A DNA stretch of 64,000 bases from an uncultured Paracoccaceae bacterium (lineage in GTDB: Bacteria > Pseudomonadota > Alphaproteobacteria > Rhodobacterales > Rhodobacteraceae). Below the pieces are notes generated by a model. That model had not been told where the DNA came from. It saw only the letters and a list, made by a program, of their open reading frames with translations, and made no database searches. The stretch lies in contig CANMDE010000013.1 of NCBI GenBank assembly GCA_947496535.1, positions 1 through 64,000 on the forward strand, written 5' to 3'. Position numbers and translations under genes: made by a program. How positions within the stretch are numbered: position 1 is the stretch's first letter; the number at the start of each line of letters is the position of its first letter. Shown one piece after another: positions 52,702 to 62,008 of the stretch.

Positions 52702-54021
52702 CTACCGCGCAAGGACAAGTTCGGCGCGCAATCCTCCGAGCTTATCACTCTCTCCCAGACGGAGCACACCGCCATGGGTTCGGGCTATGTCGGCAACAAT
52801 AGACAAGCCAAGGCCGACACCGCTGCCTTCGTCCTGATTGCGAGCCATATCCAACCGAACAAATGGGCTGATTGCGTCTTCGCGTTTATCGGCAGGAATA
52901 CCGGGGCCGTCATCGTCGACATAGAATCGCACAGCGCGTTCCGTCACGCTGACCCCGATTTCGGCCCTTGTTCCGTAGCGCAATGAGTTGCTGATCAGGT
53001 TGTTTAACGCCCGACGAATGGCAAAGGGGCGCAAGGCAATGGGTTCGTAAGGGCCGCTGAGTTCACCAATTTTCACGGCCTGACCGGCATGCGTTGTGTT
53101 TTTCACAAGATCCTCAACCAGATGCTGCGGGATCGTCGGTTCCGGGTCGTCTTCCGCATCAGAGCGGGCGAAATTGAGAAATGCATCGACCATATGCTCC
53201 ATGTCCTCAACATCGCGAAGCAGTGGTTCGACCTCATCGGAATCCATCATTGCCAATCCCAATCGCAACCGGGTGAGGGGGGTGCGAAGGTCATGGCTGA
53301 CCCCCGACAACATCATGGTACGGCTATGGGCGTGCCGCTCCAAACGGTTGCGCATATCAAGAAAGGCCATACCAGCCGCACGCACCTCAACAGCTCCTGT
53401 TGGCGTGAATTTAGTGATCCGTCCCTTTCCGTAATCTGCGGCGGCAGTTGCGAGGCGTTTGATGGGGCGCAATTGATTGCGCAGGAAAAAATAAGCCACT
53501 GCGGTCATGATTGCGCCCATCACAACCATGATGACAAGCAGTTGGTGCGGGTTACGTGCTGAGACGCGCCGCCGTTCGAAGATCATCTCTAGCGGGCCAA
53601 ATTTGGTCTCGACCCAAAGGGCAACGTGGCTTCGGTCCTCCAGCGATATGACTATCACTTCTGGCACCCCGGCGCGCAGAGTCTCGATCACCGGCCAACC
53701 GGTCAGGTCGATCGACGGTTTTATGTCCTCTGGCGGAAGATTGGTCGCTGGCAATTCCGTGTCGATTTCCAGCGGTTGTCCCAATGCCGTTACTGCGGCT
53801 TGCGCACTTTGCAGATTGGTCGCTGCGTTGACGGTTGCCTGAAGAAATCGCAGTTCGATATTTGCAGCACTTGTCATCAGTTCTGTCACTTCTTCAAAGT
53901 GACGCTGTATGAAAACGACTGAGACGAGCAGCTGAAGCAGCAAAACCGGGAGAACAAGGATCAACGCGGCTCGCGCGTAAATCCCGCGTGGCATATAGTT
54001 CTTGAACAAACGAAAAAACAT
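52702..54021 (-). CDS. Sensor histidine kinase (EnvZ-like)
   Basis: This 439-residue inner-membrane kinase has a first membrane helix (ALILVLPVLLLQLLVSVVFI, 19-38), a periplasmic part, a second helix (LLVIMVVMGAIMTAVAYFFL, 161-180) and a HAMP region. The H-box VSHDLRTPLTRLRL has the phosphorylated His243. The ATP-binding end has NNLISNSLRYG, VDDDGPGIPAD and GVGLGLSIVADI. The family is EnvZ-type, likely OmpR partnered. No response regulator is adjacent, so it is an orphan in this window. It is divergent from the MBL gene. Confidence 0.9.
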   Translation of the reverse strand: MFFRLFKNYMPRGIYARAALILVLPVLLLQLLVSVVFIQRHFEEVTELMTSAANIELRFLQATVNAATNLQSAQAAVTALGQPLEIDTELPATNLPPEDIKPSIDLTGWPVIETLRAGVPEVIVISLEDRSHVALWVETKFGPLEMIFERRRVSARNPHQLLVIMVVMGAIMTAVAYFFLRNQLRPIKRLATAAADYGKGRITKFTPTGAVEVRAAGMAFLDMRNRLERHAHSRTMMLSGVSHDLRTPLTRLRLGLAMMDSDEVEPLLRDVEDMEHMVDAFLNFARSDAEDDPEPTIPQHLVEDLVKNTTHAGQAVKIGELSGPYEPIALRPFAIRRALNNLISNSLRYGTRAEIGVSVTERAVRFYVDDDGPGIPADKREDAISPFVRLDMARNQDEGSGVGLGLSIVADIARTHGGVLRLGESDKLGGLRAELVLAR

Positions 54022-54067
54022 GGGCCGAGGCTATCCATGCCGGGCGCAAACGAAAAGCGGGTTATCG

Positions 54068-54982
54068 ATGGGTGAACAGGAATTTGCTGCCACTGTGGGT
54101 CAGCCTTGGCAATGCGAGGAGGGGGTCGAGCTGATATTGGCTCCGAACCCGTCGCCGATGACTGGCCCGGGCACCAACACATATCTGCTTGGTAAAGACC
54201 GGGTTGTTGTGATCGATCCGGGCCCCGATTTGCCACCGCATGGCGCGGCCGTGCGACGCGCCATAGACAGACGACCGGTTGATGCCATTCTGGTGACCCA
54301 TAGTCACAGGGATCATTCACCGCTGAGTCCCTGGCTCGCAACCGAAACTGGGGCGCCGGTTTTGGCTTACGGCGACAGTAAGGCAGGTCGTAGCAAGGTC
54401 ATGATGGATTTGGCCCGACAGGGTTTGACCACGGGTGGTCAGGGCGTTGATGTCGAGTTCAGACCTGATCAGGTATTATCTGAGGGTGACGAAATCGCGT
54501 TTCCCGGCGGTGACATCCGCGCACTGCATGTGCCTGGGCATATGGGCAATCATATGTGCTTTGTTTGGCGTGACATGGCTTTTACCGGTGATCATGTTCT
54601 GGGCTGGGCCAGTACGCTTGTATCTCCACCGGACGGGGACCTGACCGACTTCATGCTGTCATGCCAAAAACTGTCCGCGCTGGATGTCCGTGTGTTCTAC
54701 CCAGGTCACGGCGCGCCTATCACGAAGCCGAAAGAACGTCTGCAGTGGTTGGTGGACCATCGAAAATCACGGGAATCGCAGGTGTTGGCGGTGCTTGAGA
54801 AGAGGCCGGCATGTATTGCGGAGCTGGTGGACGAAGTCTACGCCGATATCCCTTCGGCGATGCACCCGGCTGCGCGGCGCAATCTCTTTGCTCATTTGGT
54901 TGATCTTTCGGGACGCGGCAGGGTGTCCGCCGAACCCGCTTTGAGCGAGACCGCAGTTTTCACAATTACCGATGCCAAGTAA
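54068..54982 (+). CDS. MBL-fold metallohydrolase (LACTB2-like)
   Basis: This 304-residue protein has the metallo-beta-lactamase HxHxDH motif in ILVTHSHRDHSPL, with further ligands in VPGHMGNHMCF and FTGDHVLGWAS, and VFYPGHGAPI. A C-terminal winged-helix domain (IAELVDEVYADIPSAMHPAARR) is like that of LACTB2-type nucleases and hydrolases. The target could be RNA or small thioesters. I use ATG 54068 (MGEQEF); the open frame begins 22 codons earlier and overlaps the divergent kinase start. Confidence 0.85.
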   Translation: MGEQEFAATVGQPWQCEEGVELILAPNPSPMTGPGTNTYLLGKDRVVVIDPGPDLPPHGAAVRRAIDRRPVDAILVTHSHRDHSPLSPWLATETGAPVLAYGDSKAGRSKVMMDLARQGLTTGGQGVDVEFRPDQVLSEGDEIAFPGGDIRALHVPGHMGNHMCFVWRDMAFTGDHVLGWASTLVSPPDGDLTDFMLSCQKLSALDVRVFYPGHGAPITKPKERLQWLVDHRKSRESQVLAVLEKRPACIAELVDEVYADIPSAMHPAARRNLFAHLVDLSGRGRVSAEPALSETAVFTITDAK

Positions 54983-55060
54983 CGCGACGAAAATGCTGGC
55001 GATCGGTCGCAAAATGCACTGGACGAGGTCTTGGACCATTGCTATATGCCTGCGGAGTGT

Positions 55061-55135
55061 TCCGACGTAGCTCAGCGGTAGAGCAGTTGACTGTTAATCA
55101 ATTGGTCGTAGGTTCGATCCCTACCGTCGGAGCCA
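55061..55135 (+). tRNA. tRNA-Asn (anticodon GTT)
   Basis: TCCGACG pairs with CGTCGGA across the acceptor stem, with G as discriminator base and an encoded CCA. The anticodon loop CTGTTAA gives GTT. D-arm AGCTCAGCGGTAGAGC and T-arm TAGGTTCGATCCCTA are regular. The total is 75 bases. Confidence 0.98.
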
Positions 55136-55325
55136 ATAATCCAAAAAATTGGAAATATTGGCAGCATGGCCTTGTTCGCCTGTGTGTCTACTTAAACGCA
55201 AACATCCCAACATTCCCCGAAGTACCGTTTGTGATGGCCTGCAAGTCTGTCATAACGCAAAAGTCGCCATTCCTGGCTTCTCCGGCTAGGGTGATCTCCA
55301 CGACCAATCTAAAAGCGGTAAAGAC

Positions 55326-57629
55326 ATGAAATTTTCCCTCGGTCTCTGGCTGGCCATGTGTCTGGCTGGTTTGCAGTTTGTCACCGTCACAATCATTGTG
55401 TCGTCCAGTTACGTTTCATCGGAACGGGTCCTGCTGGATCACGCGCGCAGTCTTCTCAGTGATGTGGCGGCCAACACAATTGCCCATTCCAAGGGGTTTC
55501 TTGACCCGGCGCGTGGTGCCGCAGAACTGGCCGCACGTTTGGCCCAGCACAAAATTGTAGCCAGCGACAATAGTCAACTTCTCGAGCGACTTCTTTTCCA
55601 GCAACTCCAGTCGGCCCCGCAATTCGCTGGTGTCTTTTACGGCGATCAGGGCGGAAATTTCGTGTATGTCAGACGAAGTGAAGGACCAACCCCGTTCGCA
55701 TCCAAAATCATTGCCCGTGATCAGGATGAGCGCCAGACCAACCTGATCTGGCGGGCGAATGATTATGAAATCGTTACTCAGCAGCCTGACCCCAATGATA
55801 CATATGATCCCAGAACACGCCCTTGGTATCAAAGCGCCGAACGACAGGAAGGCAGTATTTGGACAAACCCTTACATTTTCTTCACATCGCAAAGCCCCGG
55901 CATCACGATTGCCGCGCCAGTCTTTCAGGACAATGAAGCGCTTCAGGGCGTTGTTGGTGTCGACATTGAAATCAGTGCAATTTCAGATTTTCTGGCCGAC
56001 CTGAAAATCGGTGAAAGTGGTGTCGCACTGATCATCAACCGAAATGGTGATGTGATTGCCCATCCTCAACAGGATTTGTTAAAGGCCGCCAATGATGATG
56101 GCACGTTTCGCTTTGTTGGTATTGATGAAATTGGCGATTTGGTCGCCCGAGAAGCATTCGGACATCTGGCGGATAGGGGCGAAGTGAATGTCACGCAGCA
56201 GCTTTCCACAGAATTTACCTATGACGGTGCTGATTATGTTTCGACTGTCGTTCCGGTCATTAGTGAGGAACTTCCATGGACCATCGCTGTTTATGCGCCG
56301 AAAGAGGATTTTGTTGGGGCACTCACGGCGAGCAGAACTCAGGAGATATGGATCGCGGCCTTGATCGCTGTGTTGACTGGTCTCGTTGGTTTGATGATTG
56401 CCAATCAAATTCATAAACCTGTGCGCGCATTTGCGGTGCGCGCCGCCCTGATATCTCAGGGGGAACTTGATCCGTCTGAGCCCACGCCCAAAACATATAG
56501 AGAACTCGACCGGGCCAACGATGCGTTAACCAACGAAATTCTGCAGCGCAAGAATTCTGAACGTGAATATGGGCTTACGTTTGATCTGGCGTCACGGGGG
56601 ATGGTCCAATTTGATCCTGAAACCGGCAGATTCCTTCGTACCAACCCCAAATTTTCCGAGATTCTTGGATATTCGGAAAACGAATTATTGACCAAGACTA
56701 CTACGGATTTGACCCATCCTGATGATCCTGGGTTATTGCCCGATTTACATAAACACGCTGGCGAGGAACAGACATTCAGCGCCGAAAAACGCTGTATTCG
56801 CAAGGATGGCGAGCCGATTTGGGTTAGCATTAACGGGATCGTTGTACGCGACGATCAAGATAAACCACTGCACGCGGTCGCAACGGTGGATGATATTACG
56901 CAAAACATGCATGCCGAGGCGCAAATCAGAAAGTTGAGTAGGGATCTTTCTCATCTCGCGAGGGGTGAGATGCTGGGACAAATGGCGGCTGGGCTTGCCC
57001 ATGAGCTCAACCAACCACTGACCGCCATCACACAAAACGTCGACGCGGCACTCATCACTGCCGAAGATGAGTTCGACGAAAATCATGAGATCATACAAAT
57101 CCTGAAAGATCTCGACATGCAGTCCCACCGGGCAGGTGACATCATCAAAGCCTTGCGAGGCTTTGCCCGGAAAGGTGAGGAATGGAAATCACCGTTCGAT
57201 ATTAAAGAGCTGATCAGTCAATCGTTACGGTTGGTACAGGCGGAAGCATCAGAGCACGGTGTCAAATTTTCATTCACTTCCGACGACTTACCTGATGTTC
57301 TTGGTATCCGCGTTCAGATAGCCCAGGTGATCGTCAATCTTCTTCGCAACGCGATCGACGCTATTTCTGAAAGCGGCGACAACCAGAAAAAGGTGACGCT
57401 AAATGCCGTTCGGATCGATAATTGTATTCAAGTCAGCGTTGAAGACACGGGCCCCGGTATCGACCCCAACATCGATCTATTCACTCAATTTGAAACCAGC
57501 AAGAGTGATGGCATGGGACTTGGCCTTTCGATCTGTCGCTCGATAGTAGAAGCGGGTGGAGGAAGCATGTGGCTAGACGAAAGCACCGAAAAAGGTGCCC
57601 GTTTCTGTTTCACGGTGCCTGTTGCGTAG
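55326..57629 (+). CDS. Sensor histidine kinase with Cache and PAS domains
   Basis: This 767-residue membrane kinase has an N-terminal helix (LGLWLAMCLAGLQFVTVTII), a periplasmic dCache-type sensor up to about residue 335, and a second helix (IWIAALIAVLTGLVGLMIAN). A HAMP-like linker and a PAS/PAC domain (about 410-530) follow. The H-box GLAHELNQPLTAITQNVDAAL has His559. The ATP-binding part has VNLLRNAIDAI, VEDTGPGIDP and GMGLGLSICRSI. The Cache domain suggests sensing of small organic molecules. The FixJ-type regulator gene follows 151 bases downstream. Confidence 0.9.
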   Translation: MKFSLGLWLAMCLAGLQFVTVTIIVSSSYVSSERVLLDHARSLLSDVAANTIAHSKGFLDPARGAAELAARLAQHKIVASDNSQLLERLLFQQLQSAPQFAGVFYGDQGGNFVYVRRSEGPTPFASKIIARDQDERQTNLIWRANDYEIVTQQPDPNDTYDPRTRPWYQSAERQEGSIWTNPYIFFTSQSPGITIAAPVFQDNEALQGVVGVDIEISAISDFLADLKIGESGVALIINRNGDVIAHPQQDLLKAANDDGTFRFVGIDEIGDLVAREAFGHLADRGEVNVTQQLSTEFTYDGADYVSTVVPVISEELPWTIAVYAPKEDFVGALTASRTQEIWIAALIAVLTGLVGLMIANQIHKPVRAFAVRAALISQGELDPSEPTPKTYRELDRANDALTNEILQRKNSEREYGLTFDLASRGMVQFDPETGRFLRTNPKFSEILGYSENELLTKTTTDLTHPDDPGLLPDLHKHAGEEQTFSAEKRCIRKDGEPIWVSINGIVVRDDQDKPLHAVATVDDITQNMHAEAQIRKLSRDLSHLARGEMLGQMAAGLAHELNQPLTAITQNVDAALITAEDEFDENHEIIQILKDLDMQSHRAGDIIKALRGFARKGEEWKSPFDIKELISQSLRLVQAEASEHGVKFSFTSDDLPDVLGIRVQIAQVIVNLLRNAIDAISESGDNQKKVTLNAVRIDNCIQVSVEDTGPGIDPNIDLFTQFETSKSDGMGLGLSICRSIVEAGGGSMWLDESTEKGARFCFTVPVA

Positions 57630-57780
57630 ATTTTAACGGGCTCCGCAAGCCGACGGTTCAAAAACCCATTTAATCGCTTAATCTTCGTTGGCGACCTCTA
57701 TATACTTGACATTCCTGCACGTCCCTCAAAAAAGAGTAAGCATCTATGCGGGGTTAAAACACGAAGATAGGTGATCAAGA

Positions 57781-58404
57781 ATGGTCCCAACGGAAACAAC
57801 CGTCTACATAATTGACGACGATGATGACATCCGCAGCTCACTCTCTCGTGCCTTGGGTAAACGTGGATTTCAGGTCGCAACCTTCGACTCCGCGGCAGCG
57901 TTTCTGAATGTATGCGATCCGGAAAAACCGGGCTGCATAATACTCGATCAAGGTATGCCCGGAATGACAGGCTTGGAACTCCAGCAAGAACTTGTCACCA
58001 AACGCGTCGATTTACCGGTTATTTTTATCACAGGCCACGGTGGCGTTCCGGAGTCGGTACAAGCCATGAAGGCCGGAGCCATTGATTTTCTCGAAAAACC
58101 GTTTCGAACGGATATCCTTGTTGAAAGGATAGATGCAGCGTTCGAGGGCCTTTTTGAAAACCGGAAAGCAAGCGAAAAGACACGCGGTGCCAGACGAAAA
58201 CTTGCAAGCCTCACGCCACGTGAAAAGGAAATCGTTGATATGATGGTTGCGGACCCGTCAAAGACGTCGAGCAAAGACCTTGCGCGTTCGCTAGACATAA
58301 GCCCGCGTACTGTGGAGCACCATCGCGCGCGCATTCTTGAGAAACTGCAGATCAAGTCCGTTGTTGAACTTATCGACTTGGCAATCGTCGCAAACAGCTC
58401 ATAG
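57781..58404 (+). CDS. FixJ-type response regulator
   Basis: This 207-residue protein has a receiver domain with YIIDDDDDIRSSL at the N-terminus, the phosphoacceptor Asp56 in CIILDQGMPGMTG, and the conserved Lys106 in FLEKPFRTD. The C-terminal LuxR-type helix-turn-helix is LTPREKEIVDMM (149-160) plus DLARSLDISPRTVEHHRARI. It is very likely the partner of the adjacent Cache/PAS kinase. Target genes are unknown; the downstream acyl-CoA dehydrogenase is one candidate by position. Confidence 0.92.
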   Translation: MVPTETTVYIIDDDDDIRSSLSRALGKRGFQVATFDSAAAFLNVCDPEKPGCIILDQGMPGMTGLELQQELVTKRVDLPVIFITGHGGVPESVQAMKAGAIDFLEKPFRTDILVERIDAAFEGLFENRKASEKTRGARRKLASLTPREKEIVDMMVADPSKTSSKDLARSLDISPRTVEHHRARILEKLQIKSVVELIDLAIVANSS

Positions 58405-58807
58405 CTGAGATGGGCATATCCACCTAGGTAATCACACGCATATACGAACTCAGTTATATTTCTTACATAGCGGTCATGGCCAAGAAAGAACAGTTTCCGG
58501 GCCATACTAGTGAGAGAGCTGTGGTGGTGCACAGCGAATTTGTAACGAGTACGCCAATGTTTTTGGCATATTTGCGAGTGTTTTTGAGATAGTACTTTTT
58601 AGTTGGTGGCTGGTGTGTCGGATGAGTGGCCGACATACCAGTCCATCGGCAAACTTGGTCTCAAAAACCCCTGACCGTTGCTCCAGCCTTTTTCAATTAC
58701 AGATTGATATATTTATTTTTAGCTTGCTCCCTGAGGTGCTCAAACATTTGCAGCCTCTGTGCTAAAGTAACCTTCTATCCCAAGGTTTACGCACCAAGGC
58801 ATCCGGA
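58405..58807. other. 403-base gap between response regulator and acyl-CoA dehydrogenase
   Basis: No protein-coding frame or RNA gene can be supported here. The stretch is AT-rich, including TTGATATATTTATTTTTAG near 58705, and probably holds the promoter of the acyl-CoA dehydrogenase gene. I see no clear terminator for the regulator gene and no convincing binding site. Confidence 0.4.
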
Positions 58808-60418
58808 ATGGCACTTGTTCCAAGATCAGACTTATTAACCCACGCCGTTGAAAACCAACCGGGGGAGCCCACAGTCAGCAATCTGTTTGCGATGGATGCT
58901 GTTCTCAAAGATCACGCAATTGGTGCCGATCATGCCGCGCTTACTGCCTTTGGTGCCACACTTGCATCTGACGATGTGCGTCAGGCGGGTAGGGATGCCG
59001 AACGCCACAAACCGGAACTGAAAATTTTCGACAGAACCGGGCGGCGCATAGACGAGGTTCATTTCCACCCGGCCTACCATAAGCTGATGAAAGTCGGCCT
59101 TGAAGCGGGCTATGCATCCGGACCGTGGACCGGCGGTAGCCACGTCACACACGCTGTTCAGTGCTATTTGATGAGTCAGGTCGAACCTGGTGTTTGCTGT
59201 CCGATGACAATGACTTACGCGAGCGTACCTGCGCTTTCGGCGGACAAAAAAATCGAACAGATATGGCGTCCGGCATTGACATCCGGCCGCTATGATCCGG
59301 CAATTGCTCCCATTTCTTCAAAGGCCGGTGCGACCTTGGGAATGGCGATGACCGAAAAACAGGGCGGGTCGGACGTGCGGGCAAACACGACACGGGCGGA
59401 GCTTGACGGGGACGACTATCGGCTGATGGGACACAAGTGGTTCTGCTCTGCGCCGATGTCAGATGGGTTTTTGACACTTGCGCAGGCGCCCGATGGGCTG
59501 ACCTGTTTTCTCGTCCCTCGGTGGTTGGATGGCGAACGCAATGCCATCGAGATCATGCGGTTGAAAGAAAAACTCGGCAACCGCGCAAATGCTTCCTCCG
59601 AAATAGAATACCACGGCGCTGTCGCGTATCGTCTTGGCGATGAAGGGCAGGGGGTTCAGAACATCATCCGTATGGTTCATCATACCCGACTTGATACAGC
59701 CATCGCGCCTGCCGGTCTGATGCGTGCGGCGCTGGTGGAGGCCCATCACTGGATCAGCCATCGCACCGCCTTTCAACGGCGGCTGATCGATCAGCCGCTC
59801 ATGCAAACGGTGCTTGCTGACCTCGCGCTGGATTGGGAGGGCGCGACGGCGCTTGGCCTTCGCGTCGCCCGTGCTTTTGACAGAGCAGAAGATGGACCCT
59901 TCGCCCGAATTGCGGCTTCCCTTGCAAAATACCTGTCCAACAAACGCTGCCCGGTCGTTGTAGCCGAAGCAATGGAGATCATGGGTGGTATGGGCTACGT
60001 CGAGGACACTCCGTTGCCCATGTTGTATCGTGAAGCGCCCCTGAATGGCATCTGGGAAGGGTCGGGCAATGTGATCTGTCTTGATGTGTTGCGGACATTC
60101 GCAAAGGTTCCAGAGGCTCGCGAGGCTCTGGTGGCCGAACTCAACAAAGCATCAGGTTGCCATCCGTTGTATGACGCAGCACTTGGGGAACAAACAGACC
60201 GCTGGAAAAGTGCGACCACCGAAGCTGGTGCACGTATGTTCACCGAAAGCATGGCAACTTTGCTGACGGCCTCGGTTTTGCTTCATCAAGCACCGAATGA
60301 AGTGGCCGATGCTTACGTGACGACCCGGCTTGGCGGTAGGCGGGGCCTTACACCGGGGGCTGTTGATATCAAGGCAAGTCGTGCCATTCTTGATCGTATT
60401 GGCGCGCAGCTAATGTGA
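58808..60418 (+). CDS. Acyl-CoA dehydrogenase, AidB-like
   Basis: This 536-residue flavoprotein resembles AidB and isovaleryl-CoA dehydrogenase-type enzymes. It has PISSKAGATLGMAMTEKQGG, GHKWFCSAPMSDGFLTLAQ, IRMVHHTRLDTAIAPAG, and EIMGGMGYVEDTPLPMLYRE followed by IWEGSGNVICLDVLR. The last two match the AidB C-terminal part, which also carries a DNA-binding surface in E. coli. The role may be alkylation resistance or metabolism of branched acyl-CoA. It is not the DMSP enzyme DmdC by its motif order. It starts at ATG 58808; no clear Shine-Dalgarno. Confidence 0.85.
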   Translation: MALVPRSDLLTHAVENQPGEPTVSNLFAMDAVLKDHAIGADHAALTAFGATLASDDVRQAGRDAERHKPELKIFDRTGRRIDEVHFHPAYHKLMKVGLEAGYASGPWTGGSHVTHAVQCYLMSQVEPGVCCPMTMTYASVPALSADKKIEQIWRPALTSGRYDPAIAPISSKAGATLGMAMTEKQGGSDVRANTTRAELDGDDYRLMGHKWFCSAPMSDGFLTLAQAPDGLTCFLVPRWLDGERNAIEIMRLKEKLGNRANASSEIEYHGAVAYRLGDEGQGVQNIIRMVHHTRLDTAIAPAGLMRAALVEAHHWISHRTAFQRRLIDQPLMQTVLADLALDWEGATALGLRVARAFDRAEDGPFARIAASLAKYLSNKRCPVVVAEAMEIMGGMGYVEDTPLPMLYREAPLNGIWEGSGNVICLDVLRTFAKVPEAREALVAELNKASGCHPLYDAALGEQTDRWKSATTEAGARMFTESMATLLTASVLLHQAPNEVADAYVTTRLGGRRGLTPGAVDIKASRAILDRIGAQLM

Positions 60419-60477
60419 CAGAACTCGGACGTATGGAGTTCGCCGGAGATTTATATTTTATATTATTTTCAATCGCT

Positions 60478-60876
60478 TCAGCCCCAATTTTCGCTCATCG
60501 CCGTAAGAACATCTGCCCGACTGATTTGCCCAACAAGCTGCCCGTTTTGCATCACAGGAAATCGTCGGTAGTTGCTGTTGAGGAAGGCTTTTGTTGCAGT
60601 GACTATATCTGCGTTGGCTTCCAGCGTTTCGACATCGCTTGACATATGCTCGGCTACCGTTCGCCCCCATTCGCGGTAATAGCTCGCCTCCAGCGCCGCT
60701 TTCAGGCAGTCCTTTTTTGATAATACTCCAACCAGCACACCATCCTGATCAATGACCGGGGCACCAGATATCTTGAAATCAAGCAGGATGTTCATCGCGC
60801 GATTGATTTCCATCTTCGGGGTTAGCGTCACCAGATCGGACGCCATATAATCCGCCACGCGCTGAAGGGTTGTCAT
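60478..60876 (-). CDS. CBS-domain pair protein
   Basis: This 132-residue protein is two tandem CBS motifs: YMASDLVTLTPKMEINRAMNI with VIDQDGVLVGVLSKKDCL, and HMSSDVETLEANADIVTATKAF with PVMQNGQLVGQISRADVL. Such pairs sense adenosine nucleotides and regulate a partner. It has no output domain. ATG 60876 is chosen: AGGAGG lies 8 bases upstream, and the start overlaps the nqrM stop (ATGA). It is the last gene of the nqr operon seen here. Confidence 0.9.
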   Translation of the reverse strand: MTTLQRVADYMASDLVTLTPKMEINRAMNILLDFKISGAPVIDQDGVLVGVLSKKDCLKAALEASYYREWGRTVAEHMSSDVETLEANADIVTATKAFLNSNYRRFPVMQNGQLVGQISRADVLTAMSENWG

Positions 60877-61034
60877 GGAGCATCCTCCTGAGGTTTTGCC
60901 TTGCATTTTCCGCAGTTGGAGCATGCCAAACCTCCGCATGATCCTTTGATGGGCGCGCGTCCAGCGGTGACACCAATGGCAAGACCACCCATCGCCAGTA
61001 GTAAGATCAGAAAGCTGAGGATGATGGTTTCCAT
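60873..61034 (-). CDS. nqrM: Na+-NQR maturation protein NqrM (53 aa)
   Basis: This short protein begins METIILSFLILLLAMGGLA, a single membrane helix, and ends with CGGLACSNCGKC, the four-cysteine motif of NqrM (formerly DUF539). It is thought to deliver iron for the Cys-bound centre between NqrD and NqrE. It sits between apbE and the CBS gene, which it overlaps by ATGA. It is too short for common gene-length cut-offs. Confidence 0.93.
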   Translation of the reverse strand: METIILSFLILLLAMGGLAIGVTAGRAPIKGSCGGLACSNCGKCKAKPQEDAP

Positions 61035-61042
61035 GGTTTCCT

Positions 61043-62005
61043 CTACGATATGACGTGTTCAGAAAACGCGCCTGTCATGATCTCTGCTGGAGTGGTTGAT
61101 GCGTCGGTCACGAACAAGGCCGCGATGTTGAGTTGGCGCGCCAGAGCTATTCCTTCTGTCGGGCCTGCCGCACATAAAGCGGTGGCAAGCGCGTCCGCTT
61201 TCATGGCGCTTGTCGCAAGCACTGATACGGACGCTAGAGCGGTTGACGCAGGCTGCTCTAGTACTGGATCGATTATGTGGCTGGTGCTGATCTGCCCAAA
61301 AATACCGTTTGCCGCATGGCCGGAAGTGGCTAGCGCGTAGTGTTTTAAGTCGATGATACACTGCACCCCAAAATTAGTGGAAAGCGGATCTGTGATCGCC
61401 ACCCGCCATGCCCGACCATCCGGATGCTGTCCGATCGTTTTGACCTCACCACCGATCTCAACCAGCGCGTTATCTACTCCGATACTTGATAAAGCCGCAA
61501 CAATCTGATCAAGGGCGTATCCTTTGGCGATGCCGCAGAGATCCAGCGTCAGATGGGGGGCGGATTTGGCAATCGTGTCGCCGTCTATAGAAATGCCCCC
61601 GACCTGAGCAAATGCACCCTTGATCGGGCCGAACCCGTAGCGCCCCACGATTGGCCCGACTGTGGGATCGAAAGCGCCATTGGTCAGTTCGGCGATATCA
61701 AGCGCTTCTTTCGTTACGTGACAAAAGGATGGGGGCATTTGTTGTGGTGTCGTTGTTCGGCTGGTGTTGAAGTGGGACAGAGTGGACTTGTTTCGATAGG
61801 GCGACATTTCCAGATCGACCCTGTCCACGATGGTTTGAACGGTCGATCTGATCAAAGCCAGATCAGCGGTATCTCCAGTCACGACCCGCCATGTCGAGCC
61901 AAAGGCGTGCCCTCCAATGATCTGTTGGGCCGCTCGGGCCGGTAGCGCCAGACCAAGACTGACGGTGCCCAATCCAAAGATCATGTTTCGTCTGTTCAAC
62001 ATCAT
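61043..62005 (-). CDS. apbE: FAD:protein FMN transferase ApbE
   Basis: This 320-residue exported protein should attach FMN to threonines of NqrB and NqrC. The N-terminus NRRNMIFGLGTVSLGLALPA resembles a twin-arginine signal. Family features are GHAFGSTWRVVTGD, DLCGIAKGYALDQIVAAL (about 150-167), NALVEIGGEVKTIG, and ALATSGHAANGI and AMKADALATAL. Its place between nqrF and nqrM is the usual one. Two ATGs (62005, 62002) are possible; the start lies 3 bases after the nqrF stop. Confidence 0.93.
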   Translation of the reverse strand: MMLNRRNMIFGLGTVSLGLALPARAAQQIIGGHAFGSTWRVVTGDTADLALIRSTVQTIVDRVDLEMSPYRNKSTLSHFNTSRTTTPQQMPPSFCHVTKEALDIAELTNGAFDPTVGPIVGRYGFGPIKGAFAQVGGISIDGDTIAKSAPHLTLDLCGIAKGYALDQIVAALSSIGVDNALVEIGGEVKTIGQHPDGRAWRVAITDPLSTNFGVQCIIDLKHYALATSGHAANGIFGQISTSHIIDPVLEQPASTALASVSVLATSAMKADALATALCAAGPTEGIALARQLNIAALFVTDASTTPAEIMTGAFSEHVIS

Positions 62006-62008
62006 GGC

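Noticed and set aside
58808..60418. Acyl-CoA dehydrogenase as DmdC of the DMSP demethylation route
   Set aside because: The C-terminal IWEGSGN motif and overall layout match AidB-like enzymes, and it is not linked to dmdA or to dmdB/dmdD genes.
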